From Mycoplasmatota bacterium (GTDB taxonomy: Bacteria > Bacillota_I > Bacilli_A > RF39 > UBA660), in assembly GCA_022768045.1 (NCBI GenBank), contig JALEND010000020.1, positions 1 through 40,712 on the forward strand: a DNA stretch of 40,712 nt, given 5' to 3'. This document shows, one piece after another, positions 31,616 through 39,415 of this stretch; position 1 is the stretch's first letter; each line of letters opens with the position of its first letter. A program made the position numbers and the translations under genes. The notes beneath the pieces are model-generated. The model was not told where the DNA came from, did not search any database, and saw only the letters and a program-made list of their open reading frames with translations.

Positions 31616-32884
31616 ATGTTCGTTGATGAAGTTGTGATGGATGTTAAAGCAGGAAATGGTGGAGATGGATGTACTGCTTTTAGAAGAGAAAAATACATAC
31701 CAGATGGTGGGCCTTTTGGTGGTAATGGAGGACGTGGAGCTAACATAGTTTTTAAAACTGATTTAGGTCTTAAGACATTACTTGATTTAAGGTACAATAA
31801 ACTAATTAAAGCTCCTAAGGGTGCTAACGGTATGGGTAAAAATAAAAATGGTCGTGGAGCAGAAGATGTTGTTATAAAAGTACCTTTAGGTACTACTGTA
31901 AGAGATATGGAAACTGGTCTTATTATAGCAGACTTAACTAAGAAAGATGACGTTGCTATAATAGCTCATGGTGGACGTGGTGGAAGAGGTAATACTGCCT
32001 TTGCTACTGCAACTAATCCAGCTCCTAACTTTTCTGAAAACGGAGAACCAGGAGAAGAAAAGAAGATTAAAGTAGAGTTAAGGCTTTTAGCAGACGTAGG
32101 TTTTGTTGGTATGCCTTCAGTTGGTAAGTCAACTATTTTATCTTTGATTTCAGCATCTAAACCAAAGATAGCAGCATATCATTTTACTACGTTATCTCCT
32201 AATTTAGGAGTGGTTAAAACAATTGATAATAGAGTGTTTGTAGCAGCAGATTTACCAGGATTAATTAAGGGTGCATCACTAGGTGAAGGCCTTGGTGATA
32301 AGTTCTTAAAACATGTTCAAAGAACAAGGGTAATTGCACATATAATAGATATGTCAGCACAAGAGGGAAGAGACCCTATAGAAGATTATGAAATAATTAA
32401 TAAGGAATTAGAAGACTTTGATCCAAAGTTAGCTAAGAAACCTCAAGTTATAATAGCAAATAAAATGGATATAGATGGAGCTAATGAAAACTTGAAAAGA
32501 TTTAAGAAAAAATATAATTTGCCAGTATATGAAACAAGTGCAATAACTAATAAAGGACTTGATAAAGCTTTAATAGCAATTGCAGATGAATTAGATAAAA
32601 TAAAAGAAGAACCATTATTTGAAGAAGATGAGTTTGAATCTCACGTATTATATAAGTTTAAAAAGGAAAAACCATTTACCATTACAAGAGATAATGATAT
32701 ATATGTTGTAAAAGGAAAAGACGTAGAAAAATTATTTAAGATGACTAAGTTTACTGATGAAGGGGCAATTCGTTTTGCAAAGAAATTACAACATATGAGT
32801 ATTGATGAAGAGCTCCTTAAGATGGGTGCAAAATATGGTGATAAAGTACAGATAATGGACTTAATATTTGAGTTTAAAGAGTAA
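31616..32884 (+). CDS. obg: GTPase Obg (CgtA)
   Basis: Essential GTPase of 50S assembly and stress/sporulation control. Its 422 residues form the three expected domains. The glycine-rich Obg fold has VKAGNGGDGCTAFRREKYIPDGGP and GGRGGRGNTAF. The G domain has G1 GMPSVGKST (165-173), G2 region with HFTTLSPNLG, G3 DLPGLIKGAS, G4 NKMD and G5 ETSA. The C-terminal OCT domain ends ARFAKKL-like (IRFAKKLQHMSIDEELLKMG). In G3 the usual DIPGLIEGA...GLGHQFLRH reads DLPGLIKGAS...GLGDKFLKH, a Glu to Lys change in switch II. AGAGGTGAT precedes the ATG. In Bacillus obg is also downstream of rplU-prp-rpmA, with spo0B between. Confidence 0.96.
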   Translation: MFVDEVVMDVKAGNGGDGCTAFRREKYIPDGGPFGGNGGRGANIVFKTDLGLKTLLDLRYNKLIKAPKGANGMGKNKNGRGAEDVVIKVPLGTTVRDMETGLIIADLTKKDDVAIIAHGGRGGRGNTAFATATNPAPNFSENGEPGEEKKIKVELRLLADVGFVGMPSVGKSTILSLISASKPKIAAYHFTTLSPNLGVVKTIDNRVFVAADLPGLIKGASLGEGLGDKFLKHVQRTRVIAHIIDMSAQEGRDPIEDYEIINKELEDFDPKLAKKPQVIIANKMDIDGANENLKRFKKKYNLPVYETSAITNKGLDKALIAIADELDKIKEEPLFEEDEFESHVLYKFKKEKPFTITRDNDIYVVKGKDVEKLFKMTKFTDEGAIRFAKKLQHMSIDEELLKMGAKYGDKVQIMDLIFEFKE

Positions 32885-32887
32885 GTG

Positions 32888-32916
32888 AAAAAACTAGTTT
32901 AAAAGCTAGTTTTTTT
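32888..32916 (+). terminator. Terminator of obg
   Basis: Stem AAAAAACTAG/CTAGTTTTTT with an A/T loop, T run. Confidence 0.85.
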
Positions 32917-33000
32917 CTTTACAATACCTTTTAACATATCTTGTATTTTTATATTATTTATTATAAAATAAAAGTGAATATTAAAAGGAGGTTTGTTTTT

Positions 33001-34797
33001 ATGGATGATAAAGATTTTATTGATGTTTCAGATGACGTAGAAACATTATCTTTTGATGATGAAATATCAGATGAAATAGATGCTATGCTAAGTCAAATTA
33101 TGCCAGAAGAAAAGAAACCTTCTTCTAACTATGAGATATTAAAAGATGAAAAAGTTACGAATAAAAATAGTTTAGATGTATATGTACCTTCTATTAAAGA
33201 CTTTAATATAAAAAGTGAAAGAACACATAAAATAGTAAAAAAAGTTATGATTTATTCTATAATTTTCATACTATTTACATTTGAGTTTTTTATAAATAAA
33301 GCAGGTACTGAGCTTAATAATTTAAGAATATATGCAACTAATAATAATCCTATAATGATAGTTCAAAATAATAAGTATGGATTTATAGATGATAAGGGAA
33401 ATACGCTTGTTAATCCTAAGTATAGTTATGCAACAAATTATGTTAATGGTTATGCGATTATAAAAGATGCAACTAATTTACCTTTAATAATTGATAAAAC
33501 AGGTAAGGAAATAGTTAAAACAGGTACTTATTTTACTTTATATAGAGCAGGTAGTGATATTATTGCAAGTAAGTCTACTAGTGATGGTTTAAAGTATGGA
33601 ATACTTGATTCTAATTTAAATGTAAAACTTAAGTTTACGTATGATTTAATTTCATACCAAGATGATACTTATACTTTTGTAAAAGATAACGTTGTTGGTA
33701 TTTTAAATAACGACGGAAAAGAAATATATTCTTATAAGTTATCTGATACAGATGATAAAGTAATAAATGTAACAGTATCATCAGTAGATAAAAAAAGAAC
33801 TTCTTACGGGGTTGTTAAAGTTAATGGTTCATCAGTAATAATTAATATGACAACTGGTAAGGTAGCTAAAACTCCTACGTTAAATAATATTACTGTTTTA
33901 GATAATAATGTTTTTTATGAAGAAAAAGAAAACGGTAAGAAGGAGTATTATTACATAGAAAATGATAATATAATAGTTGATTCTATATCATATGTTAACT
34001 TGTCTATGAATTCTATAGAAGCGGGTGTTTTAAAGGGCATTAATAATGATTTTACGTATGAGTTTATTAGTACAGCAACAAAAGAGCAAGTAAGTAAAAA
34101 ATTATCTAATGAAGATGCTTATTTTGGAGAAAACGTATTTATATATAAAACATATGATTATAAGAAGAATAAAGTATCATTTAACCTAGTTAGAAATGGT
34201 AAAGTATTTAAGACGATATATGATATAAAAGGAATAAAACAACCATTTAAAAATGGCTTTGCAATAGTAGAATATGATGATAATAAATATGGATATTTAA
34301 ATGAAGAAGGTAACTTCTTAAATGATGTTCATTACATAGAAGCTAAATCATTTGATTCATATGGAGATGCAGTAGCTAAAATGGATACTGGTTATGGTGT
34401 TATAAATAAAAATGGTAATGAAGTTCTTAAGTTTAAGTATAGTAAAATAAAAGAGGCAAATGAAAATTATAAAAAGAATTCATACAGTGATAAAAATACG
34501 GCATATTATGCAGCAAGTATAGATAATTATTACAGCATATATGATAAAAAGGGTAAAAAAATTAATTCTAATAATTATTTAGATGTAATATTTAATGATT
34601 CTTATCCAGTACTTAAAGTATCAAGTAATGGTAATACATATATTTACATTGCAGAAAGTGATAGTAAAATAAATATAGATGATTTAAATACTAATTATAA
34701 GGCGTATAAAAATTACATAGTAATAAATAATAATTATTATAACTATGATGGTAAACTTATTTATGTTAATAAGTCTCGTAGTACGGAAGGAAGCTAA
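33001..34797 (+). CDS. Membrane-anchored WG-repeat protein
   Basis: A 598-residue protein with an acidic cytoplasmic N-terminus (~1-75), one membrane helix (~80-97, MIYSIIFILFTFEFFI) and a long extracellular part. That part is built from WG-type beta repeats: KYGFIDDKGNTLVNPKYS, KYGILDSNLNVKLKFTYD, VVGILNNDGKEIYSYKL, KYGYLNEEGNFLNDVHY and GYGVINKNGNEVLKFKY. The repeats resemble beta-propeller or beta-solenoid surface modules of unknown ligand. The start at 33001 has AGGAGG 10 bases upstream; the longer frame from 32941 has none. The next gene starts 2 bases after the stop and a sortase follows it, so the three form one unit. No LPxTG is seen. Confidence 0.8.
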   Translation: MDDKDFIDVSDDVETLSFDDEISDEIDAMLSQIMPEEKKPSSNYEILKDEKVTNKNSLDVYVPSIKDFNIKSERTHKIVKKVMIYSIIFILFTFEFFINKAGTELNNLRIYATNNNPIMIVQNNKYGFIDDKGNTLVNPKYSYATNYVNGYAIIKDATNLPLIIDKTGKEIVKTGTYFTLYRAGSDIIASKSTSDGLKYGILDSNLNVKLKFTYDLISYQDDTYTFVKDNVVGILNNDGKEIYSYKLSDTDDKVINVTVSSVDKKRTSYGVVKVNGSSVIINMTTGKVAKTPTLNNITVLDNNVFYEEKENGKKEYYYIENDNIIVDSISYVNLSMNSIEAGVLKGINNDFTYEFISTATKEQVSKKLSNEDAYFGENVFIYKTYDYKKNKVSFNLVRNGKVFKTIYDIKGIKQPFKNGFAIVEYDDNKYGYLNEEGNFLNDVHYIEAKSFDSYGDAVAKMDTGYGVINKNGNEVLKFKYSKIKEANENYKKNSYSDKNTAYYAASIDNYYSIYDKKGKKINSNNYLDVIFNDSYPVLKVSSNGNTYIYIAESDSKINIDDLNTNYKAYKNYIVINNNYYNYDGKLIYVNKSRSTEGS

Positions 34798-34799
34798 AA

Positions 34800-34964
34800 A
34801 TGGATGAAAATTTAGAAATGTTAGATGTTTCTGATAATAAAGAAGAAAAGAAAAAAGATTACTTTATGAATTTTATTATGATATCATTAATAGTCTTAGT
34901 AGTATTATTTATAATAGTTTATTTCTTTGGTTATAATTTTTTAAAACCATATATAAAGGTGTAA
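34800..34964 (+). CDS. Small single-pass membrane protein (54 residues)
   Basis: A 54-residue open frame with start MDENLEMLDVSDNKEEKKKD, then one membrane helix (MNFIMISLIVLVVLFIIVYFF) and a short tail ending PYIKV. The N-terminal acidic stretch resembles the cytoplasmic start of the WG-repeat protein before it (DVSD, acidic, then KK before the helix). GGAAGG lies 9 bases before the ATG, and the sortase ATG comes 2 bases after its stop. The tight spacing on both sides and its topology make it a real gene, though no family is known. Confidence 0.7.
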   Translation: MDENLEMLDVSDNKEEKKKDYFMNFIMISLIVLVVLFIIVYFFGYNFLKPYIKV

Positions 34965-34966
34965 TT

Positions 34967-35575
34967 ATGAGGAAGTTAATAAAAATAGTAGCAGATATTA
35001 TTATATTAGTATGTGTTATAGGACTTTATGTTCTAGCAGCTAAGTTTATATACACTAACTTTAGAGAAAGAAAAAGAAAAGAAATAACTGATGGAATAAT
35101 AGATAAGATAGATAAAAAAATAGATGATATTAAAAAAGAAGATAATAGTCTTCAAACAGAGGCTGATGTAAAATATAATGGAACTCATTATACTGTTCTT
35201 GGTAAATTAAATATCAAGAAGATTAATTTTTATCAACCAATATTAAAAGAAAAGACCAGTTACGCATATAATGTATCTGTTGTAAAAATAAAAGGTCCAG
35301 ACTTAAATGAAGAAGGTAATTTTGTTATAGGTGGACATAATTACATGAGAAAAGTATTCTTTATGAAGATTAATAAACTAACTAAGGGTGATGTAATAAA
35401 CATTACTGATTTAAATGGAAGAAGTATTAATTATTATGTATATGAATATAAGGTAACTTCTGCTGATGATTCTTCTTACTTAAAAGATATAGAAGATGGA
35501 GGAAAATACATTACTTTAGTTACATGTAATTATGGTGGTAAAGAAAGATACATAGTAAAAGCTAAGGCAAAATAA
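34967..35575 (+). CDS. Sortase-family transpeptidase
   Basis: Sortases cleave sorting signals and join surface proteins to the wall or to pilins. The 202-residue protein has an N-terminal membrane anchor (~8-27), a coiled stretch, and a sortase core. The core has LGKLNIKKINFYQPIL, the catalytic histidine in FVIGGHNYM (H124), the catalytic cysteine in LVTCNYGG (C187) and the arginine R194 (KERYIV). The class is uncertain: TLVTC...RY resembles class B, while the GGHN...F..L..L..GD part fits D/E-like forms. AAAGGTGTAATT precedes the ATG. It is the last gene of the WG-repeat unit, ahead of a bidirectional terminator. Confidence 0.88.
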   Translation: MRKLIKIVADIIILVCVIGLYVLAAKFIYTNFRERKRKEITDGIIDKIDKKIDDIKKEDNSLQTEADVKYNGTHYTVLGKLNIKKINFYQPILKEKTSYAYNVSVVKIKGPDLNEEGNFVIGGHNYMRKVFFMKINKLTKGDVINITDLNGRSINYYVYEYKVTSADDSSYLKDIEDGGKYITLVTCNYGGKERYIVKAKAK

Positions 35576-35600
35576 AAAAACGTTTTATAACGTTTTTTTT
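35574..35600. terminator. Bidirectional terminator between sortase and DUF192 genes
   Basis: A-run, AACGTT, loop TTAT, AACGTT, T-run. It overlaps the stop codons of both convergent genes. Confidence 0.85.
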
Positions 35601-35857
35601 GGTAGTTCATAAATGTTTTTAGTCTTTTTAGGTGCAATTATTATTCTACATGGTTTAACTTCTTTATAAACCTTTATTATATTGTCATTTTTATCAGTAG
35701 CAACAACATCTATTTTATCTAACATAAAGAATGTATGAATAGATTTACAATTTCTAAATAAAAGACAGTAATTAATGTTTTTTTTAAACATTAAACCAAA
35801 TAATCTATCTTTAAAACTTTTAGCTTCCTTTACCTTTAAATTATTAAAATTTAGCAT
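35585..35857 (-). CDS. DUF192-family protein
   Basis: A 90-residue protein with the DUF192 pattern: KVKEAKSFKDRLFGLMFKKN, LLFRNCKSIHTFFMLDKIDVVATDKNDNIIKVYKEVKP and a final ELP. It has no signal peptide. Function unknown; DUF192 proteins are often exported or found next to pilus genes. The ATG at 35857 (minus) has GGTGAT upstream. It is divergent from the pilin gene. Confidence 0.75.
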   Translation of the reverse strand: MLNFNNLKVKEAKSFKDRLFGLMFKKNINYCLLFRNCKSIHTFFMLDKIDVVATDKNDNIIKVYKEVKPCRIIIAPKKTKNIYELPKKTL

Positions 35858-35961
35858 ACTATCACCATACTCATATTATCATATTAATTTTAAAAAGTTA
35901 AGTATTTAAATATCATTAGTTCTGTATATAAAAATAAATTGCGATAACTATAGTATAGTGA

Positions 35962-35990
35962 TTGACAAATTGTTAAAAAAAATATAAACT
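35962..35990 (+). promoter_or_regulatory. Promoter of the Flp-type pilin gene
   Basis: Perfect -35 TTGACA, then after 17 bases TAAACT as -10 (TATAAA at 35983 gives a 15-base spacer). Confidence 0.5.
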
Positions 35991-36023
35991 ATAAGTATAT
36001 AAAATAAAGTAGGGTGATTTTAA

Positions 36024-36218
36024 ATGAATAAATTAAATAATAGAGGTCAAGCTTTAGTAGAGTATGTATTAATTATTACACTTATTGTTGTTGTTGCTAT
36101 AAGTGCTGTTAAAATATTTGGAGGTCGTTTAAAAGATTCTATTACTAAGACCTCATGTGAGCTAATTGGTGAAAAGTATCAAGAAGGTAGTAAAGCAGGA
36201 GAAGGAACATGTAAATAG
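36024..36218 (+). CDS. Flp-type (type IVb) prepilin-like protein
   Basis: A 64-residue protein with a short basic leader MNKLNNRG and the class III signal G8|QALVEYVLIITLIVVVAIS. Prepilin peptidase would cut after G8, leaving Glu at +5 (E13), as in Flp pilins. After the hydrophobic helix comes a short soluble end with two cysteines (TSCELIG and GTCK at the C-terminus) that could form a disulfide. No prepilin peptidase or tad secretion genes are in the window. GGGTGAT precedes the ATG. Confidence 0.85.
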   Translation: MNKLNNRGQALVEYVLIITLIVVVAISAVKIFGGRLKDSITKTSCELIGEKYQEGSKAGEGTCK

Positions 36219-36237
36219 GCCATCTAGGTCTTTTTTT
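36217..36237 (+). terminator. Weak terminator after the pilin gene
   Basis: 5-bp stem AGGCC/GGTCT, loop ATCTA, T7; gmk follows closely and may be partly read through. Confidence 0.5.
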
Positions 36238-36255
36238 GTACAAAGGAGGAAATAT

Positions 36256-36939
36256 ATGTCTAAAATATTAAAATCAAGTGGTAGAGGTAGTTTAATTGTT
36301 TTATCAGGACCATCTGGTTGTGGTAAACAGTCTGTATGTGAAAGATTAAATGAGTATAATAATAATTTTTGGGTATCGGTATCTTGTACTACTAGAAAGC
36401 CTAGATTAGGTGATGAAGATGGTATTACGTACTATTTTATAAGTGAAGAAGAATTTAAAAAGAAAATAGATAATGATGAATTCTTAGAGTATAATTATTA
36501 TAACGGAAATTATTATGGAACGCTAAAAGCTAATATAGAAAAATATTTAGAAGAGGGTGTAGATGTTATATTAGAAGTAGATGTTAATGGTGCTCTTTCT
36601 ATTAAACATAAGATAAAAGAAGCTATATTTATCTTCTTAATGCCACCTACTATGAAGGATTTAATATTAAGACTTAAAAAAAGAGGTTCTGAATCTAATG
36701 ATAAAATAATTTCAAGATTTAAAACTGCATATAATGAAATAAATGAAGTATCTAAGTATAATTATGTTATTGTAAATGATGAAGTAGATAATGCTGCTAG
36801 AAAGATGAATTCTATAATAGAAGCACAAAAATGCATGGTAGATAGAATAGAAGAAGTATATTTAGATAACCCAGAAGAAGAAATTCATGAGTTATTAATA
36901 GATAATAAAGAGTTTATAAATAAAGATACTATTATTTAA
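36256..36939 (+). CDS. gmk: Guanylate kinase
   Basis: Phosphorylates GMP to GDP. The 227-residue protein has the P-loop SGPSGCGKQS (residues 17-26), SCTTRKPRLGDEDGITYYF (GMP binding), FLEYNYYNGNYYGT, LEVDVNGALSI and the lid region RLKKRGSESNDKIISRF. In the P-loop the usual GKGT/GKST is GKQS. The C-terminus is about 20 residues longer than in typical Gmk. AAAGGAGGAAATAT lies before the ATG; the longer frame from 36166 overlaps the pilin gene and is rejected. Confidence 0.94.
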   Translation: MSKILKSSGRGSLIVLSGPSGCGKQSVCERLNEYNNNFWVSVSCTTRKPRLGDEDGITYYFISEEEFKKKIDNDEFLEYNYYNGNYYGTLKANIEKYLEEGVDVILEVDVNGALSIKHKIKEAIFIFLMPPTMKDLILRLKKRGSESNDKIISRFKTAYNEINEVSKYNYVIVNDEVDNAARKMNSIIEAQKCMVDRIEEVYLDNPEEEIHELLIDNKEFINKDTII

Positions 36940-36964
36940 AAAGTAATGTTACATTACTTTTTTT
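36938..36964 (+). terminator. Terminator of gmk
   Basis: Stem AAAAAGTAATG/CATTACTTTTT with loop TTA, T tail. Confidence 0.85.
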
Positions 36965-36984
36965 GTTTTTTTAAAATAAAAAAA

Positions 36985-36993
36985 TGTTATAAT
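36985..36993 (+). promoter_or_regulatory. Extended -10 promoter of the P-type ATPase
   Basis: Perfect TGTTATAAT, 26 bases before the start. Confidence 0.6.
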
Positions 36994-37018
36994 AATAAAG
37001 AATAGGAGATGATATATT

Positions 37019-39346
37019 ATGAAGTATGAAGGCCTTACTAAATCTGAGGTAAAAAAAAGAATAGATAGTGGTAAAGTTAACTATGATACTACAACTCCTA
37101 GCAAAAGCATAAAACAAATATTATTAGAAAATACAGTTACATTATTTAACTTTATTAACATAGTACTTGGTGTTGCAATAGTACTTGTTGGATCATATAA
37201 GAATTTACTTTTTTTAGGTGTTGTTATATGTAATACATTAATTAGTTCAATACAAGAAATACGAGCTAAAAAAATGGTAGATAAATTATCTGTTATATCA
37301 TCTTCAAAAGCTAGCGTAATAAGAAATGGTAAAAAAGAAAAGATACACATAAATGATATAGTAGTAGATGATATTATTCTTTATGAGTTAGGTAATCAAG
37401 TTGTTGTTGATTCTGTTATACTAGAAGGGACATGTGAAGCTGATGAATCATTTATAACTGGTGAATCTAAAATGATTATTAAGAAAAAAGGTGACATGTT
37501 ATTATCTGGTAGTTTTATAGTAAGTGGTAATGTTACATCAAAAGTTGTTCACGTTGGATTAGATAATTATACTTCAATAATATCACGTGATGCTAAGAAG
37601 ATAAAAAAAGATATATCATCAGAGATAATGCGTTCTTTAAAGAAGATAGTAAAATATGTATCTATTGCACTTGTTCCAATTGGTGTTTTATTATTACTTA
37701 GACAATTTTCAATAGATGATAATACCACTCAAAACGCCGTTACAACGGTTGTTGCGGCTTTAATAGCCATGATACCAGAAGGCCTTATTTTATTAGTATC
37801 AACTGTACTTGCTATAAGTGTTTTAAAATTATCTAAGTATAATGTTTTAGTACAAGATTTATATGCCGTTGAAACGTTAGCTAGAGTAGATACACTTTGT
37901 CTTGATAAGACTGGAACACTTACTGAAGGTAAGATGGAAGTAAAAGAAATTATTCCAGTTAACGATAATAAGATATCCGAAATAGATGAAATATTAAACT
38001 TAGTTGCAGCATCATCAAGTGATAATAACTCTACTATTAATGCAATTAAAGAAAAATTTAATATGGGTACTAATATTAAATACATAGATAAAATACCTTT
38101 TTCTTCTGATAGAAAATATTCTGGTGTTATATTAAAAGATAAATCATATATAATAGGAGCTCCTGAGTTTGTGTTAAAAAACCATTATAAAAAATATAAA
38201 GAAATAATAGAAGAAGGATCATTAAATAATAGAGTACTTGCCTTAATAGAAACTGATGTTGTAAAGAATTATGAAATAAAAGGTAAAATAAAAGTACTTG
38301 GTTTTATTTTTATAAGAGATAAGATAAGAAAGACTGCTTATGATACGATAAAGTATTTTAAAGAGAATGACGTTGATTTAAAAATAATTTCTGGTGATAG
38401 CAAAGAAACAGTTTCATCTATTGCATCAAGACTAGATATTAATATTAAAGGTACTATTGATGCATCTTTAATATCAAAGGACATGGACGTAAATAAAATA
38501 GTAGAAGAAAACACTATTTTTGGACGTGTTAAGCCAGAACAGAAAAAATTATTTATTAGTGCTTTAAAAAGAAATGGACATGTTGTTGCAATGACTGGTG
38601 ATGGTGTTAATGACGTATTAGCACTTAAAGAAGCAGATTGTGGTGTTGCAATGAATAGTGGAGCAGATGCAGCAAGAAACATATCAGAAATTGTTCTTCT
38701 TGATTCTAATTTTGATTCCATGCCTAAAATAGTAATGGAAGGAAGAAGAACAATAAATAACGTTGAAAGATCAGCTACATTATTTTTATCAAAAACTATA
38801 TACGCATCACTTCTTGCTTTATTATTCTTATTTATAAATTATGCATATCCTTTCATACCTATACAAATGACTTTAATAAATAGTTTAACTATAGGTATAC
38901 CGGCCTTTATACTTGCATTAGAACCAAATAAATCAAGAATTAAGGGTAAGTTTTTAGTAAATGTAATAAGTAAGGCTATTCCAAGTGGTATTACAACTGT
39001 TGTAAATATTTTGCTCTTAGTTTTACTAGCAAGTTTATTAAAGCTTCCTACTGAGCAAACATCAACATGTGCAGTTATTATAACGGCATATACAGCACTT
39101 CTTCTTATATATAGAATAAGTAAGCCACTTAACTTTCTTAGAACGTCTTTGTTAGTATTATTAACTTCTATATTTGTATTAGCTTTTATCATTCCAGCAG
39201 GAAGAGAAATATTTTCACTTAAGATTTTAAGTGTTAATTCATTATTAGTATTAATACCATTAATGTATTTATCAACTAGGTTATTTAAAATACTTTCAAC
39301 AATGATTGGTTATGTAATTGATAAAAAGAAGAAGTGGTTTATGTAA
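37019..39346 (+). CDS. P-type cation-transporting ATPase (P2-like, CtpE/Exp7 type)
   Basis: ATP-driven cation pump of 775 residues. Order: two N-terminal helices, the actuator domain with ADESFITGESKMI (TGES), then TM4 with MIPEGLILLVS (PEGL, the ion-binding kink). Next come the phosphorylation site D296-K-T-G-T, the nucleotide-binding domain, MTGDGVNDVLALKEADCGVAM and six C-terminal helices. The compact size and IPEGL motif resemble CtpE/Exp7-type pumps, for which calcium has been proposed; the ion is inference. There is no N-terminal heavy-metal domain. AGGAG precedes the ATG. It is monocistronic. Confidence 0.9.
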   Translation: MKYEGLTKSEVKKRIDSGKVNYDTTTPSKSIKQILLENTVTLFNFINIVLGVAIVLVGSYKNLLFLGVVICNTLISSIQEIRAKKMVDKLSVISSSKASVIRNGKKEKIHINDIVVDDIILYELGNQVVVDSVILEGTCEADESFITGESKMIIKKKGDMLLSGSFIVSGNVTSKVVHVGLDNYTSIISRDAKKIKKDISSEIMRSLKKIVKYVSIALVPIGVLLLLRQFSIDDNTTQNAVTTVVAALIAMIPEGLILLVSTVLAISVLKLSKYNVLVQDLYAVETLARVDTLCLDKTGTLTEGKMEVKEIIPVNDNKISEIDEILNLVAASSSDNNSTINAIKEKFNMGTNIKYIDKIPFSSDRKYSGVILKDKSYIIGAPEFVLKNHYKKYKEIIEEGSLNNRVLALIETDVVKNYEIKGKIKVLGFIFIRDKIRKTAYDTIKYFKENDVDLKIISGDSKETVSSIASRLDINIKGTIDASLISKDMDVNKIVEENTIFGRVKPEQKKLFISALKRNGHVVAMTGDGVNDVLALKEADCGVAMNSGADAARNISEIVLLDSNFDSMPKIVMEGRRTINNVERSATLFLSKTIYASLLALLFLFINYAYPFIPIQMTLINSLTIGIPAFILALEPNKSRIKGKFLVNVISKAIPSGITTVVNILLLVLLASLLKLPTEQTSTCAVIITAYTALLLIYRISKPLNFLRTSLLVLLTSIFVLAFIIPAGREIFSLKILSVNSLLVLIPLMYLSTRLFKILSTMIGYVIDKKKKWFM

Positions 39347-39352
39347 AAAAAT

Positions 39353-39383
39353 AAAAGGAAATTTGTAAATTAAATTTCCTTTT
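39353..39383 (+). terminator. Terminator of the P-type ATPase
   Basis: Perfect 12-bp stem AAAAGGAAATTT/AAATTTCCTTTT with a 7-base loop. Confidence 0.85.
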
Positions 39384-39391
39384 GTTATACT
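39383..39391 (+). promoter_or_regulatory. Extended -10 promoter of the last gene
   Basis: TGTTATACT, 24 bases before the ATG at 39416. Confidence 0.55.
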
Positions 39392-39415
39392 ATTTATTAA
39401 AAGAAGGAACTAAAT

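Noticed and set aside
34800-34964. The 54-residue frame as a chance open frame.
   Set aside because: Rejected as chance because it has a ribosome binding site, a clear membrane helix and 2-base spacing to genes on both sides; it is kept as a gene.
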